Source: Turritopsis dohrnii (Eukaryota; Cnidaria; Hydrozoa; Anthoathecata; Oceaniidae). From it: 64,000 nucleotides of DNA. Below, piece after piece: positions 11,149-22,895 of the stretch. The first letter of the stretch is position 1, and every line of letters begins with the position of its first letter. The stretch covers positions 62,001 to 126,000 of the forward strand of contig BQMF02000586.1 of NCBI GenBank assembly GCA_027922465.2. Direction: 5' to 3'. The notes under the pieces were generated by a model that searched no databases, was not told where the DNA came from, and was given only the letters and a program-made list of their open reading frames with translations. The translations under genes were made by a program, and so were the position numbers.

Positions 11149-13069
11149 CTAAGAAAAATGTTTTATAAAAGAAGCTAAATGAATTCCATCAGGATAAATT
11201 AGTGGCCAAAAGTAAGCTGATGGCCAAACGGGAATTAACAATGTTCCTTTGCATTTACAAATTTTCATTTGTCTTAATGCTGATCCAATATACGATATAG
11301 GAGGACAAACCCAATTATTTTCACCTTGCCAACCAACCATGAAACCGTATTGTCCCTGGACAATAAAATCTTGAATTGAAATTTTTTAACTTCTTGTTAT
11401 GATGATCTGCGAAACGATCCACGGTGAAAGGACCATACAAACGATCAAGAAATCTAAATGTTTTGAAATCAATTCCCCAATTATCAGTGTCATTAAAACG
11501 GCTAAGGCTATCAGCGACAGTATTGTTTTCTCGTGGTATCCATTCAGCTAGTAATTTAATGTTATTTTTTAAACAAAATGTAAAGATGTCGATTGCGTGG
11601 TCTTGTAAATTTGGTTTACTGCTGCCAACAGATAAGATACGTGACAAATTGAAATTATCTACGTGGACTTTAACGGATTCATTTTGAAGTTGCTCACTGA
11701 AACCTTTCAGTATGTGTTTAACAGCTAAAAGTTCTCTTTCAGTTAAACTTGTGTTTTTCTCAAAAGCTTCGAATTTACCACAACAGATTTTTTGGCTGAG
11801 ACGCTCACAGATAAACCCACCATACCCTTCATCACTGGCGTCCGTAAAAACTATTTTAGATGTCACAGGCTTAGGTTTGTAAGATAATCCATTATATAAT
11901 TCTATATTGTGAAGCCAAAATTCAAGTTCAGTTTTTGTTTTATCATCTATAATTATAGGAAAAGACCAAGTTAATCTAGACTCGATACGGCGATACATGT
12001 TTCTTGTAAATAATCGTACTAACGGGCCGATTGCAAGATGCATTGACGATAGATGACCTGCGACTTTTGCCAATTGTTGAGCGCTGGAAAACTTTTCGTT
12101 TATAATAAGATTGATACTATCTTTAACTTTCTTAATTTTTCTTTCAGGAATTGTGAATGTCATCGTTAGGGTATCAATGACGGTTCCCAACCATTCTCCC
12201 CACTGTTTTGGTTCGAAATCACTTTTTTGTACGTTAACCACGAAACCTGCTTGTTCTAAATCATGGCGGACGATCGTTGCAAATTTTCGAGCTTGGTTGT
12301 ACGAATTACCCCCGTTTATCCCATCGTCTATGTATACAATACTTCGAATACCAGAAGATCTCCACTTTTTGGTTAATGGCCTGAGTACTTTTGTAAACAC
12401 GAAACAAGCTGACGATAACCCAAAGGGTAAGACGACAAATTGAAAATATTTAGTGATGCCATTCGAAAATGTCCAGGAAAAACCAAGAAACTTGTAATGT
12501 TCTGGATGAATATCTATGTGGTGATACCCCGATGATTGATCAAATTTTGTAAAATAGTCGCCTTCTTCAAACATTTCTGTAAATGTTTTTAGGTCTTCAT
12601 ATTTCAAGTTATTTTTCTTAATGTATTTATTTACGTGTCTCAAATCAATAACAAGTCGTAGTTTTCCATTCCTCGGCCACGGTTAAAGATTACAACAATA
12701 AGGTTGCTCTGACACTTCTTGAATACAGCCTTTACTTAACAGTTCATTAATAGTTTCCTCAACAAATTTTGGTTGTTTTCTACTGGATAGATTATTCTTA
12801 GCATAAAACCTTGGGGGTTTTTCTTCAAACGGTATGAAATAGCCATTTTCGATTATACTTTGAACGTAAGAAGATGCTTTTAGTGTATTTTTCCAGAACG
12901 AAGACTTTTTCTTAAGATTTCCAACGACATTCACGTTTTTATCTTTTCCTTCGCTACATTCATAATTACAAAGTTCATTTCTTATTTTTTGGACAGGAAG
13001 CATATAAGTGTCCTCTTTCTCCACATAAATAACAGGTTCTAGAATTAAAAATATTCCTAGTATCAACAC
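11149..13069 (-). pseudogene. Reverse transcriptase-RNase H of the Ngaro-like element
   Basis: Three frames cover one polyprotein: 13069-12683 (N-terminal part, ETINELLSKGCIQEV), 12643-11321 (main RT-RH) and 11340-11149 (C-terminal tail, NNWVCPPISYIG, then LLIPVWPSAYFWPLIYPDG). RT motifs are KFDQSSGYHHIDIH, LPFGLSSACFVFTK and the catalytic VYIDDG. RNase H residues are present in VFTDASDEGYGG, LTERELLAVKHI, VHVDNFNLSRIL and NNTVADSLSR. Breaks occur between the first two frames near 12650-12690 (a stop and small indels) and near 11335. The frame starts overlapping the gag end at 12975-13069, suggesting translational recoupling in the intact element. As it stands the gene is broken. Confidence 0.85.
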
Positions 13070-13601
13070 TTGTTTTTCGGAAAAAAACTGATCTATTTAC
13101 AAACTTTTTATCAGAATCCTTAAAAAGGCTCTTCTTTCTACGATCATTCCTTCGTTTTTTGTCTGAAGCTGCTTTCCTCCTAGATCTGAGGATACGTTTT
13201 TCATCCTCTGAGTCATCTGCTAAGTTATCGGACAAATAACATCTTGCAACCTCCCATCCGTCGTCTTCCCTGTCTGCCAAACGTACTAATTTTTGTCTTT
13301 TATCAATGAGGTTCTTACTTTCTTCAATCTTTTTCTGGGCTTTATCCAAATCCTTGTGTTTCATTGCTTCATCTGCCTGTTCTAGAGCTTCTTTAACTTT
13401 GCTGTTCTGTAGATATTGACTCTTGTTATACTCTCTCCAGAAGGATGGCGTTTTACAAGCTTTGATCTTTTTGGATATTTTCTCGGACAAATCTTCTTCT
13501 AGCTGCCTTTTTTCTCCATATCGATCGGCTTTCAATTCAACTACCGTGTTGCTTATACTGTCAATCTTTCGAATCAATTTCTCAAGTAGTTCTTCTGACA
13601 T
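12975..13601 (-). CDS. Gag-like nucleocapsid protein of the Ngaro-like element
   Basis: A 208-residue frame starting at the ATG at 13601, the first Met after the A1 repeat (the frame is open 12 codons further upstream without ATG). The N-terminus is a charged helical region with coiled-coil character (about 1-110), the middle is strongly basic (RSRRKAASDKKRRNDRRKK), and the C-terminus carries one CCHC zinc knuckle, CYLCGERGHLYASC (Cys-x2-Cys-x4-His-x4-Cys), followed by CPKNKK. This layout fits a retroelement gag that packages RNA. It overlaps the RT frame by 95 bases. The frame is intact. Confidence 0.75.
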   Translation of the reverse strand: MSEELLEKLIRKIDSISNTVVELKADRYGEKRQLEEDLSEKISKKIKACKTPSFWREYNKSQYLQNSKVKEALEQADEAMKHKDLDKAQKKIEESKNLIDKRQKLVRLADREDDGWEVARCYLSDNLADDSEDEKRILRSRRKAASDKKRRNDRRKKSLFKDSDKKFVNRSVFFRKTSVDTRNIFNSRTCYLCGERGHLYASCPKNKK

Positions 13602-13617
13602 TTTGATGATTCTTTTA

Positions 13618-13793
13618 TGAAGTTGTACACTGTACAAACATAAATTCCAAGAGAAAGTAGCATCTTTCGATGCTTCTCTTTTAAAGGCTTACAAGAGGCG
13701 CATTTTCGTAAATGCGCATGCGCTGAAATCTCGATTTCAGAATCGTCGGGAAAACCTTTTCCCGCTTATTTCAAACGCGGGAAAATAATATTC
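13618..13793. repeat. A1 split direct repeat of the Ngaro-like element
   Basis: About 176 bp nearly identical to A2 at 9128-9308. It forms the 5' end of the element upstream of gag and includes the same row of short hairpins, so it probably contains the promoter and leader. Confidence 0.75.
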
Positions 13794-14309
13794 GCGTTGT
13801 GTGTCACACTTTTATTTTAGAGAGTGATACATTTAGTTTTAATTTACGGTCATCGTCCTCTTATGTGCACGTAAAACCACGTAGATGCGAGAGACACTTT
13901 TTTCACGATCATTCCAAAAGCACGTGGCATCATTTGACGTCAGTATTTTTATGATCACGGGGAATCATTGCATTGCACCCCCAATCGAAGGCGACGTTTT
14001 TGGGGAAATATCTCAAGAACCAATAGGGATAACTGACGTTTTTTAGGGTCCGCGATATGGGTGATGGAGTGACGCAACATTTGGGCCTAAATTTTATTTG
14101 GTACTGCTGCTATGACGTCATCAAAATCTTTGATCAACGATATCTTTGCAACGGTTGGTCGTAGCGAAACGATCCCATACATTTTTTTTGATCAGTTTTT
14201 CGAGCTCTACAACATGGGCAAACTTATCATTGCCAATTCTTCATTTTATTTTTCGTGAACTGGACGCATGCTGAACATGGGTGGCGAGCGACGCCGCCCT
14301 GGCGGCTAG
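13794..14309 (+). mobile_element. Helitron-like non-autonomous element (family A), split copy
   Basis: This is the main part of the unit whose first 17 bases lie at 8610-8626. It shares body sequence with 27430-27965, 39040-39572 and 39900-40394 (for example GCATTGCACCCCCAATCGAA and GAACCAATAGGGATAACTGACG). It ends GGTGGCGAGCGACGCCGCC, then CTGGCGG and CTAG, the hairpin plus CTRR end of Helitrons. Confidence 0.75.
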
Positions 14310-14560
14310 TCTACTTATACTAATTCGCAATAGTGTGTAACACATTTAACTTAGAGAGTGTTGTGTTTTTGTTTTTTTAATGGTCAAAATCTTCTTAATC
14401 GTGGTCATAAAGTGGCAGTTCGACCACGCAAGACACATTCACGATTAGTATAATAGCACGGGGCATTTGACGTCAGATGTTTTTATGATCACGAGGAACA
14501 CGTTCATTCGGCATCGGAAATTTAGTTTGCGCATGCGTCGCCTAAACGGGAATTTTTAAC
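14310..14560 (+). mobile_element. Helitron-like element, 5' part, head to tail with the previous unit
   Basis: It begins TCTACTTATACTAATTCGC directly after the CTAG of the preceding copy. Homology to other family A units fades around 14500-14560 and no CTAG end follows, so the copy is truncated. A 63-codon open frame follows at 14587-14775 without any recognisable domain. Confidence 0.6.
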
Positions 14561-14886
14561 GAAATATATAAGGGCGGCTTGGAGGGGTGTTTTTTGTTAA
14601 TTTGTTTACTTACAAAAACAGACGCAAAGAAGAAGCAAATAGGAAGAAACATCGTTTTAATTTATTGATTTATGAAGTTCGTGATACCTTCGACCACGCT
14701 GTACAAGTTTCATATCAGAAATATGGCGGTAACGTGGGCTGCCACGAGGTGACAAAAAGTCTACTGCATGCGTAAAAATGGCACTTAGGGAAATTGAATT
14801 TGAAGAAAAACTAGGATTGGAATTTCGTTGAAACTTGGCTTATTTTGAAGTAGAAGCATTTTGAAATGTTTTCCTGAAAACTCATA

Positions 14887-17800
14887 GAGCTGTCAGTTTT
14901 ATTTCGTCTTCATTTGTAGTCCAAAGATGAGAGTTTTGACAACTGTATAATTGCATATTCTCCATGGTTTCTTCGCTAAAAAAAATAAACTAATTAACCC
15001 CTAAACAGGGTTTTAATATATAACAAACTTCAGAATGAAAATAAAAAAAGCAGGATTTATTCCTCAAGTCTAATGCGTTTGATCTTTGGTTTTAAGTACT
15101 GGGCTTTTGGATTTACTGTGGTTAGGTGTGCATCCATAATGGCTTTTAACCGTCTTGTATTTGGCTTCATGCGGCAATAAGTACCATATAACCGGTTAAA
15201 TGTAGGATGAATTCCTTCAGCACCCTGTTCCCCATAAAGCCCAAATCTAGCCTTCCATTTCCTAATGAAAGGTATTGCATGATGCTCCAAAAGATGTAAC
15301 TTGGGCGTTATTGATGCATCTGGGCATTTTTCCCTCAATAACGTCATGAATTCTTTGATATATTGCTCTAAAAAATGTTATATCCACTCTAAATGAAAAT
15401 CCTTCAAAAACACTAGTGGAGCAATCAGGATAAAAACTCACCAAACTTTGTCAAATCTTCAGCAGTTATATCATTACTTGTATTTAGTATTTGGTGGCAC
15501 CTTGCATATTTTGCAAATATTTCTTTGTATTTTGTGCACACATCTATAGCTAGTCTGCGTAGCTCTGTCCCATGCTGTCCTTCCTGGTGCACTATTTTGG
15601 GGATGGAATTACATAATTTGATAATATTTTCTTCCTGAAATAAAGTTAATAAATTTTGTAGTATCTTATTCATTTTTTACTGTCAGACGACAAAATGATA
15701 TGAATGTTTCTGACCGTTTTATTATCATACTTGATTTGTATTGCTTTTCGTTTCAAAATTAATTGTTGTTTAACAAGTCCGAACATTACTTGACTTATCA
15801 CACAATTTCACATTTAGATAAGGTGACAAACCTTTAGCATCTTGTGAACATGATTGTCCACGAAACTTTTTCCATGGTATGCTTGACGCTGAACATTCAA
15901 GCAATTAAGAGTTTCATCTAAAATTTTCACGCATGGACCTGATGCTAACTTCATTTTCTTGTTGTTCTTTATCGATTTCAATTCACAATTCTGTTAAAAC
16001 AACAACAAACAAGTGTAAATTATTTTGAATTTTTACTGTTGTTTATTGTTTGACAAAATAATATGTAACCTTCTTTTGGATTCTCGATGAGATAATCCAA
16101 TCTAGGCTGATACGTCTTGTGGATTATTTCTTTATTGTCCGGATTTTTAAGGACATGCAAAGCAATGGCTTCGGTAACTAGATGAACTTTTTCATCCAAG
16201 TCTTCTAAACGTTTTTCTAATTCACGAATTTGAGAATACGCTTCGATGGTTTTTTCAAATTCCTCTTTCGTGATGTTGTTTTTTACAGCATTTTGGCCAG
16301 CCAGTTTTAAATCTAACATGAAGTACTCCTGCTCCAGCATGTTAAATAACTTCAGTACGTACCCAAAGATATATGTAAAGCAGGAAGTGCAATCTAGATT
16401 ATATAATGTTATATTTGATTATTACTTTCAATAAACAACTCTGATATCTTTATGCTATTCTCTTTAGGTATATACCTGTGAAATATCAACATTGAATAAC
16501 CGATCATGGATGACATTGTGGAATTGCTTGGTTATTTTGATATCTCCACCACTTTCTTGAAATTCAGTCAAATCATGTGTTAATGATGCCAAAGTTCGTT
16601 CAGTATGTGGATTTGTGAACTTCTGCATGTCATCTTTGGTTATGGTACAAAACAAGCAGCAGTGACGTCCTATGTAAGATTATACATTAATTTCAAAAGT
16701 TTCATACTTTAAATACTAGATGATTTTATGATTATTTACCGTTTGCTCCTGTTATACCATATATGGAACAAAGAAACTCATAGTCTCCTGCAATGAAAAC
16801 ACGAATCTTTCTATCACTAAAATGAACAAAAATAAATACACTTGCATACCTTTCTGTTACTTTCCATTATTTTAAATTCTTAACCCCAACTTACTTCCAT
16901 TGCATAGATTGTAAACTGTCAACTTGGTCTGCAAATCTAGACAACGCCATTTTCAGATTGCTTCGAAAATCTTTGGCCTCAAATAACCAAAACACAACTG
17001 TGTTGTCTTTACTATTAGGTTTTGATGTATTGCAAATTTGGTATGTCATTTTGAATGACCCTCCACCATGGTCCCCACCAATCTTGATACGTATTTCCTC
17101 ATCAAAAGTTTCAGGGTATATCAGTTGATTGGTCCTGTAAAAGGTAATATTGTTATATGAAATCCTGTTAATATTTTCACATCTGAAAATGTATGATTTT
17201 AACTTTCTTACTGATCTAAATTATCTAAATGATTCATTATATGTGATGGTAAGTCATTAATGTAGGCCCAAGCTGAAGATTTAATTTCAAAAATTCCTTT
17301 TTTATCTTTTATAGCAAATGTGAAGGGCGTATCTGCAACAATCACACCATCACCTGACCACATTTTTGCGATGTTTCGTTGCTTGTTGACAAAAGCTGTG
17401 TTGATTTGAAATGTTTTCAACCACCTGAAATACAAGTGTTCAACTGTTTTGACTTGGTTGATTAAGAGGCGTATATAATACTTTGTTTTTTAGAAAGTTT
17501 ACCTTGCCATTGTCTTAAGTTTTTCCCATGGAATACCCATGTCAACTTTCATTGCAACCAGTATGTCTTCTGAAATTTCAACGCTAGGTATTTTTGAACT
17601 TTCAAGAATAGATTTCCTTCTTTCAATGTCAAAGGATTTTAACAGCTTCCCAGTCTGTACAGTAACTGCCTCATTTGAATCCCCAGATGAACCATATTTA
17701 CAAGGAACCTGTTTCTGTTATATATGGTCTTAGAACATGCATTGTTACTGTTTTTTGTTGGTATTGGTGTTGATGTAAACATCAGTGGCTGTAAAATGAG

Positions 17801-18935
17801 GAAAAGGTCAAACCTGATGTATAATGATATAATAATATTATGATGTTATATATATAATATTAGATATAGTGTAGTTACTTATGTTATTAGAAGGGTTATT
17901 GAAGCTATATACTAGAGAATTGAACATCACAACTTACCCTTCCTCCTGTGTTTAAAACTATATACTTTTGTTTGGCAATTTTGAACTATTCATTTTCGTT
18001 TTTAGAATATGAACTACAGCATCATTCATTTCTCAAGATATGTCTTCATCAACACTCACGTTCATCATATCTGTTACTGTTGTCTGTGATGATTCAGTGG
18101 AGCTACCTTGCTCAGAATGCTGACATTCGTGTTTTCTCAGCTCAGTCATGCACATTTGTTTTGACATCCATCACACTGAATCTGAAGCTCGTTAACAAGT
18201 GTAATGAGTTTCTTGGATGGAAACACACTGCCGATACGAGAGCTGCATTTCGGGCACTGTAGCTTATCCATCTCCATGCCTTCTATGGTTTTTAGTAAGC
18301 ATAAAGCACAAAAGGAATGGTCACAAGGAGAGACAGTGATGGGCCTTGCCAATAGGTTCGCACGAATCTGACACTGCAAGATCCCTTTCGGCAAACGAGT
18401 GAGAAGTACACCTTCTTCGAAACTGTTAATGTTCATGACAGATGTTTCCTTTAACAGTTCATCCGATTTTTATTTATCCCACACCTCCACATAACTATTG
18501 AGATGCCCGATAGTTTTTGTTCCTTTGGCTTTCCTTTTGTGTATGGTACACATACAGGACACGAGACACGAGGCTTTATGGAGAATTGATAAGGTGTTAG
18601 GGATGTTCTGGTTCCTCGTTTTTCTACGTTACGCATTGTTGAGTAACATTTGAGACAGATATTTTTCGGATGAACATCTTCCAAATCTTCGTTTGTGTCA
18701 ATATGAAATATTTCCTTAATTTGTTTACATATTTTCTCGTTTATTTTAAAAATGTTCTTTTGCTTGTTGCCGATGTAATTACTGCAAATTCTGCATACTT
18801 TTGAGAGCACAAATACATACGTGTGTGAACAAGCCATGTTTTTTCTAGTTTAAACATCTGACCCCGTGGTGCTAAAATCACTAAAAAGTGACTCAAATGA
18901 AAACCCCATAACTTTCTTAAAAAAGCTGACAGCTC
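14887..18935 (-). mobile_element. Candidate DNA transposon carrying the RAG1-type gene
   Basis: GAGCTGTCAG at 14887-14896 has an inverted partner CTGACAGCTC at 18926-18935, just outside both ends of the gene described below. Similar inward sequence (TTCATTTG... ) lies nearby on both sides. These may be decayed terminal inverted repeats. The match is short and no target duplication was identified, so the borders are tentative. Confidence 0.35.
15057..18837 (-). pseudogene. RAG1 N-terminal-type zinc/RING protein fused to a transposase-like core, 11 exons, frameshifted
   Basis: Exon 1 (from ATG 18837) has Cys pairs C15/C18, C61/C64 (HPKNICLKC) and C93/C96, the order found in the RAG1 N-terminal region. 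Exon 2 (to 18060, donor AAC/GTGAGT) has a RING finger: CQIR, PCDHSFCALC, CPKC, with one Cys replaced by Arg. Further exons by splice sites: 17714-17503, 17424-17212, 17134-16895 (KIGGDHGGGSFKM), 16816-16740 (VFIAGDYEFLC), 16669-16476 (RHCCLFC), 16393-about 16060 (LPALHISLG), 15990-15832 (RQAYHGKSFV), 15634-15442, 15367-15057 (LYGEQGAEGIHP). Most donor/acceptor phases agree. Breaks occur between exons 1 and 2, near 18150 and near 16357, and the exon 8 donor is unresolved. Family knowledge: a mollusc transposon (N-RAG-TP) has a RAG1 N-terminal-like domain. The catalytic D, D and E are likely in the GGD, AGDY and GEQG motifs, by inference. Confidence 0.7.
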
Positions 18936-19304
18936 GCTAAAATAACTTGTGACTGAAAGCTAAATGATATAGCTAGGCAAATAAAGTCATTTGAAAGGAT
19001 TTCTAATGTTCATTTTTTGGGAATTATGGGAGGAATAAGTAAGATTTTTGCAGTTTAATAGTTCACAGTTTGGCACGTCATACAATTTGTTTACACAAAT
19101 GCTTGGTTACAAATTTTTGATTTCGGTGATCCTTGGTTATACCTTTTACCAAATAAATTAAACTTTACGTGATACAAACTGTTTGAAACGAGTTTCAGAA
19201 CATTTTAGTGCGTTAGGTCATTATTATGACTCATCAAAAACGAGAGAATTTGTTGTCAACATCGAAAAAAGTACAATGCTCAATGGAATGGCTTCTTTTC
19301 TTCT
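18845..19304. other. No recognised gene
   Basis: AT-rich flank of the RAG1-type gene, probably including the transposon end. Nothing else can be named. Confidence 0.35.
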
Positions 19305-19610
19305 GCCGCGCCTGATCTGAACGAACGTGGGAACCATTGCATTGCATCCCCAATCGAACGCGACGTTTTTGGAGAAATATCTCGAGAACCAATAAGGACA
19401 ACTGACGTTTTTAAGGGTCCGCGGTACGTGTGAGGGGGTGACGCAAAATTTGAGCCCAAATTTAATTTGGTACTGCGGCCATGACGTCATAAAAATCTTT
19501 CATTGACGATATCTCTGGAACGGTTGGTCGTAGCAAAACGATCCCATGCATTTTTTGCTCAGTATTTCAAGCTCTACAACATGGGCAAACTTATCATTGC
19601 CAATTATTTT
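19305..19610 (+). mobile_element. Helitron-like family A fragment
   Basis: Internal segment matching other family A copies (GCATTGCATCCCCAATCGAA, TCTCGAGAACCAATAAGGAC, CTCTACAACATGGGCAAACT). Both the 5' TC end and the 3' hairpin end are missing. Confidence 0.65.
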
Positions 19611-19729
19611 TGCCAGTTAGTTATGTATTTCAGAAATTATTACTGTACAATGTGATTGCTGTGCAATGTGATGATAAGACTGTGTTACTACAAATTAGAA
19701 GCATTGCATTGCTGGATGGATTCTGAAAT

Positions 19730-19960
19730 TTTGTCATGATTACACATTATTTTGTGTTATGGTAGTTGTTTACGTACTATGCCTGGGTATGTAAGTTTGG
19801 CATTATGTTTTTATCTGTTATTTTTATCTTTCCGGTATTAAATTATGGCTAGGGCATTTCATTGTTTCAATTATTTTTATTATTTTGATGTTTGGTTGTG
19901 TATCCCGCGTTAAAAGTCTTTATTTAATTTAGCTCCAGTGTTGAGTGTTGAACCCGTATA
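19730..19960 (+). repeat. Family B repeat unit
   Basis: It shares the sequence 'ttttgatgtttggttgtgt ... gctccagtgttgagtgttgaacccgta' with units at 25985-26335 and 38310-38945. Complete members end in a GTAAAA...TTTTAC hairpin and ACGGGTTACTAG (45851-45880), so family B is probably a second Helitron-like lineage. Confidence 0.45.
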
Positions 19961-21105
19961 AACATAATAGTATCGGTTGATTTTATAGACTTTCCAATCA
20001 AAAGCTTTACAAATTCTGTCATTGAATTTGTGTTTTTAATAATAATTATTTTTAGGATAAATGCGTGTATGAATTTACTTTTTGTTTTTTGTTTTGTTTT
20101 TTATTTCAACCATGTCATATCATGATTATCTTTTTCTGCATTTTTATACAATTGAAACATTTTTTAGGTAAGATTAATAATAAACAAGAACGACCACAGT
20201 CGCTAAATCTGCGGCAAAAAAGTCAGCTCAATGAAAGAAAGTGGCGGTGAGCCCATCCGCCAATTCCGACGCAATTTATTTGCGACTCCTGATGCATTAC
20301 ACGTCAGACGCCAACTCATTGACTGATGACTGCAAAGTATTTTCGAATACTCAATTAATGCTAATAACGAACTGCCGACAAAACCAGTATCCGAAGAAAC
20401 GTGATTGCCTGTGGCTGAACCTTTCACCAGCGAAAACAAAGAATAAGCGGATATTTTCATTCAATAAATTCATGCGAGCTAAAGAAGTAAACGCATTCAT
20501 ATAAAACGGGAAAAAAGGATATTTTCACGTTTATTTTTCCTCGAAAACACAATGAATAAAACTTTAGTTCCCAGAGGAGGTACATTTTTCAAACATGTTA
20601 GCTGTTATGGGTTTGTTCTATCTTAAACTTAAACAGTTACAGCTTATTCAGTTCAGGAGTTTTGGGAACGTGAGGTAGAGATGGATAAGGGAAGGAGGGA
20701 ACAATAGAAAACAAACTGATTTGAGCAACAATAGCTTTTCAGTTCTGTTATCCATAAGCACAGGTTCATAACTTCTGTACACTGTTCTGACTCTCATATA
20801 TATGAAATGTATTCTCCATAAAAATGTATCCATAGACTGGAAAATCGTTGCATATCATAGTTGTTTTTTCAGAGTCAACAAGTGTTTCCAGGTTTTCACA
20901 AGCATTGGGTCATAAATTTCTTTCCAAATGACTTGTCTGAAGTTCTCTGAAAATCAATAATTTCTGAATATTGCATCATTTTAAGACCATATATGCCTAG
21001 AAATGCCCTAATGGTTATTATTATATGCCTATAAGCTTTTTTTATCTACAATAAATTTGAATGTTCCGTATGATCGTGCAATAACTGATGCGATGTTACA
21101 CGGTC
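19961..21105. other. No recognised gene
   Basis: AT-rich sequence. Short open frames near 20203-20504 overlap on both strands and show no domain. Confidence 0.35.
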
Positions 21106-21284
21106 GTTGTTGATATTCAACGGCGCAATACAATGTCTTCGCATTTTGGATTTTCGAATACACTCTTTCGAACGAATTCAAAAAAATCAGAATAAAAACA
21201 GCGTTGAATAAGTTAACTGATTGAAAAAAAGAAGCAAAAATGTGTTATTGTAATTCTCCGCTTTGCGTCGTTGAATATCAAACA
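21106..21284. mobile_element. Small MITE with about 23 bp inverted ends
   Basis: Left end GTTGTTGATATTCAACGGCGCAA (21106-21128) pairs with right end TTTGCGTCGTTGAATATCAAAC (from 21262). The arms agree at most positions and the 130 bp between them is non-coding. The class is unknown. Confidence 0.55.
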
Positions 21285-22825
21285 CCTCGAGTTAATAAAT
21301 CGCGATATTCAATAAAAAGCCATGCAATATCTGTTTAATATTGTATACTTCTTCTGTCTCTGGCTCAAAAGTTAAATTATTTTGTTATAGCCATTGATAT
21401 TTTTCTTCCTAAATCATACATTGATGTTGATAGCTCTTGATTGGTGCTTTATATATACCTGAAAAACACCAAACAAATATTCAAAATAATTAATAAGTTT
21501 ATTGTGACATTCCCAAACAACATTTTTCAAAACTAAAAAATGTGGAAAATCAGTTCTAAATACAAAACATATATAAATGTATACTTTTCAAGATAATATG
21601 ATTATGCAATCTGTCTCACACAGGTGATCTTTTAGTAAAAGAATAAATTTAAACGGATAACTTCCATCTCTCTCAGAGGATAATGTAGTCATTTATGTAG
21701 AAAAGGAAAGTGTGCAAAAAACCTAATCGATACTTAAGACTGAAAAGAAATATCGGAATGTTCGACTCCTTCACTTTTGAATACGTCTACGTCTCTATTG
21801 CTGTTCTTTTAATATATAAATACCTTTTTGGACTCTCATAGGAGAAAAACAATCTTTTTATTAAGAATATCAGGGGCCTTTTGACAGATTTGAGTACCAT
21901 TGTGAAAGTTGTGAAACAGGTAAATATAGTGAAGTAAGAGGCCCCACCAAGGTTGGGACCGAGGCACCAGAGAAAACTTTGAAATTTGACCCCTCTAGAT
22001 TAGTTAGAGAAAAAGAGAGAAAAACAACTTTCACTTTCCACAATCAAAAACAGAAAAATATAACATGATTTCTGATCTCTGAAACTTTCTAATATATGTT
22101 CATGCAAGGTCAAATTGCACTACTTTGCACATATTCTGCTCGATTTAGCCATTGTTTCTTTCTGAACAAAATCACAGAATTTATGTAAACAATTTCAATA
22201 AGCCAGATAGAGCAAGATGAGTGTTTTTAATGTTTAAGAGTTTATAGGAGCTGTTGATAAACAACCACACTGAAGTCAAATGCTTTTAAAAAGAATGACA
22301 GAAATTTTAACTTGAAAACTTTCCCTTTCACAACGAAAGGCTCAATACGCCCCCTGATAATTTTCAATCCCTAATTTCAATGCAAAAAGTTTTATCCAGA
22401 AACTTCAAGTACAATATAATGTAGTAGTAGAAACGTATAGAAATATGCCCATATAGATATATGTATACGAGAAGGTTAAAAGCTGATAAAACAATAAAAA
22501 AAAACAGGTTGTTTAATAATTTTTTTAGAAATTATAGAAAGCTACCTCAAGGGGATGCGAATCAGAGGTTCTCAAGGAAAATGTTTGGATTTATTTTTGC
22601 GAACGTGAACAAAAAATGCAATGCGTGCATTTTATAATATAGTTTATAGATAAAGCAGCGAAAATCACCATTTCCATGCCTGCCACATTTCAAAACCAAT
22701 GGGTGCTTGATAAGTACAAGGAAAGTTAATACAAAAGGTACACAGAGCCAAAAATTAAGCAAATAAAATCATAAGATTTTGTGTGGATTTCTTTTTGAGA
22801 ATTGTTAATAATCTTAATGTCTTGA
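21285..22825. other. No recognised gene
   Basis: AT-rich sequence without coding character. No repeat boundary recognised. Confidence 0.35.
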
Positions 22826-22895
22826 CGTTTTGCGTGGATTTATGTTTTTGCGAATTTGGCCAAAATTCGCAAAAAATTAGTTCACGCAAAAAAAT
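22826..22895. repeat. Foldback hairpin element
   Basis: About 30 bp arms: GTTTTGCGTGGATTT...TTTTTGCGAATTTGG against CCAAAATTCGCAAAAA...TTCACGCAAAA. It forms an almost uninterrupted hairpin, typical of a very small MITE. Confidence 0.5.

Larger units (their letters stand above)
8627..13793 (-). mobile_element. Ngaro/PAT-like tyrosine-recombinase retrotransposon (DIRS order)
   Basis: A 5.17 kb element read on the minus strand: A1 repeat (13793-13618), gag, RT-RNase H, minisatellite, tyrosine recombinase, B1 (9401-9309), A2 (9308-9128), spacer, B2 (8720-8627). Split direct repeats with the order A1-ORFs-B1-A2-B2 and the gene order gag, RT-RH, YR are known for Ngaro and PAT-like elements, unlike the inverted repeats of DIRS1. 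No methyltransferase or SGNH hydrolase is seen. The borders are fixed by the split Helitron: flanks rejoin without a target duplication, as expected for recombinase-mediated insertion. Frameshifts in RT and a lost recombinase residue indicate an inactive copy. Confidence 0.8.

Noticed and set aside
11424..12443. Plus-strand frames opposite the Ngaro-like RT
   Set aside because: Shadows of the RT-RNase H gene.
16246..18262. Plus-strand frames over the RAG1-type gene (16246-16434, 17539-17733, 17948-18262)
   Set aside because: They lie opposite spliced exons supported by motifs and splice phases.
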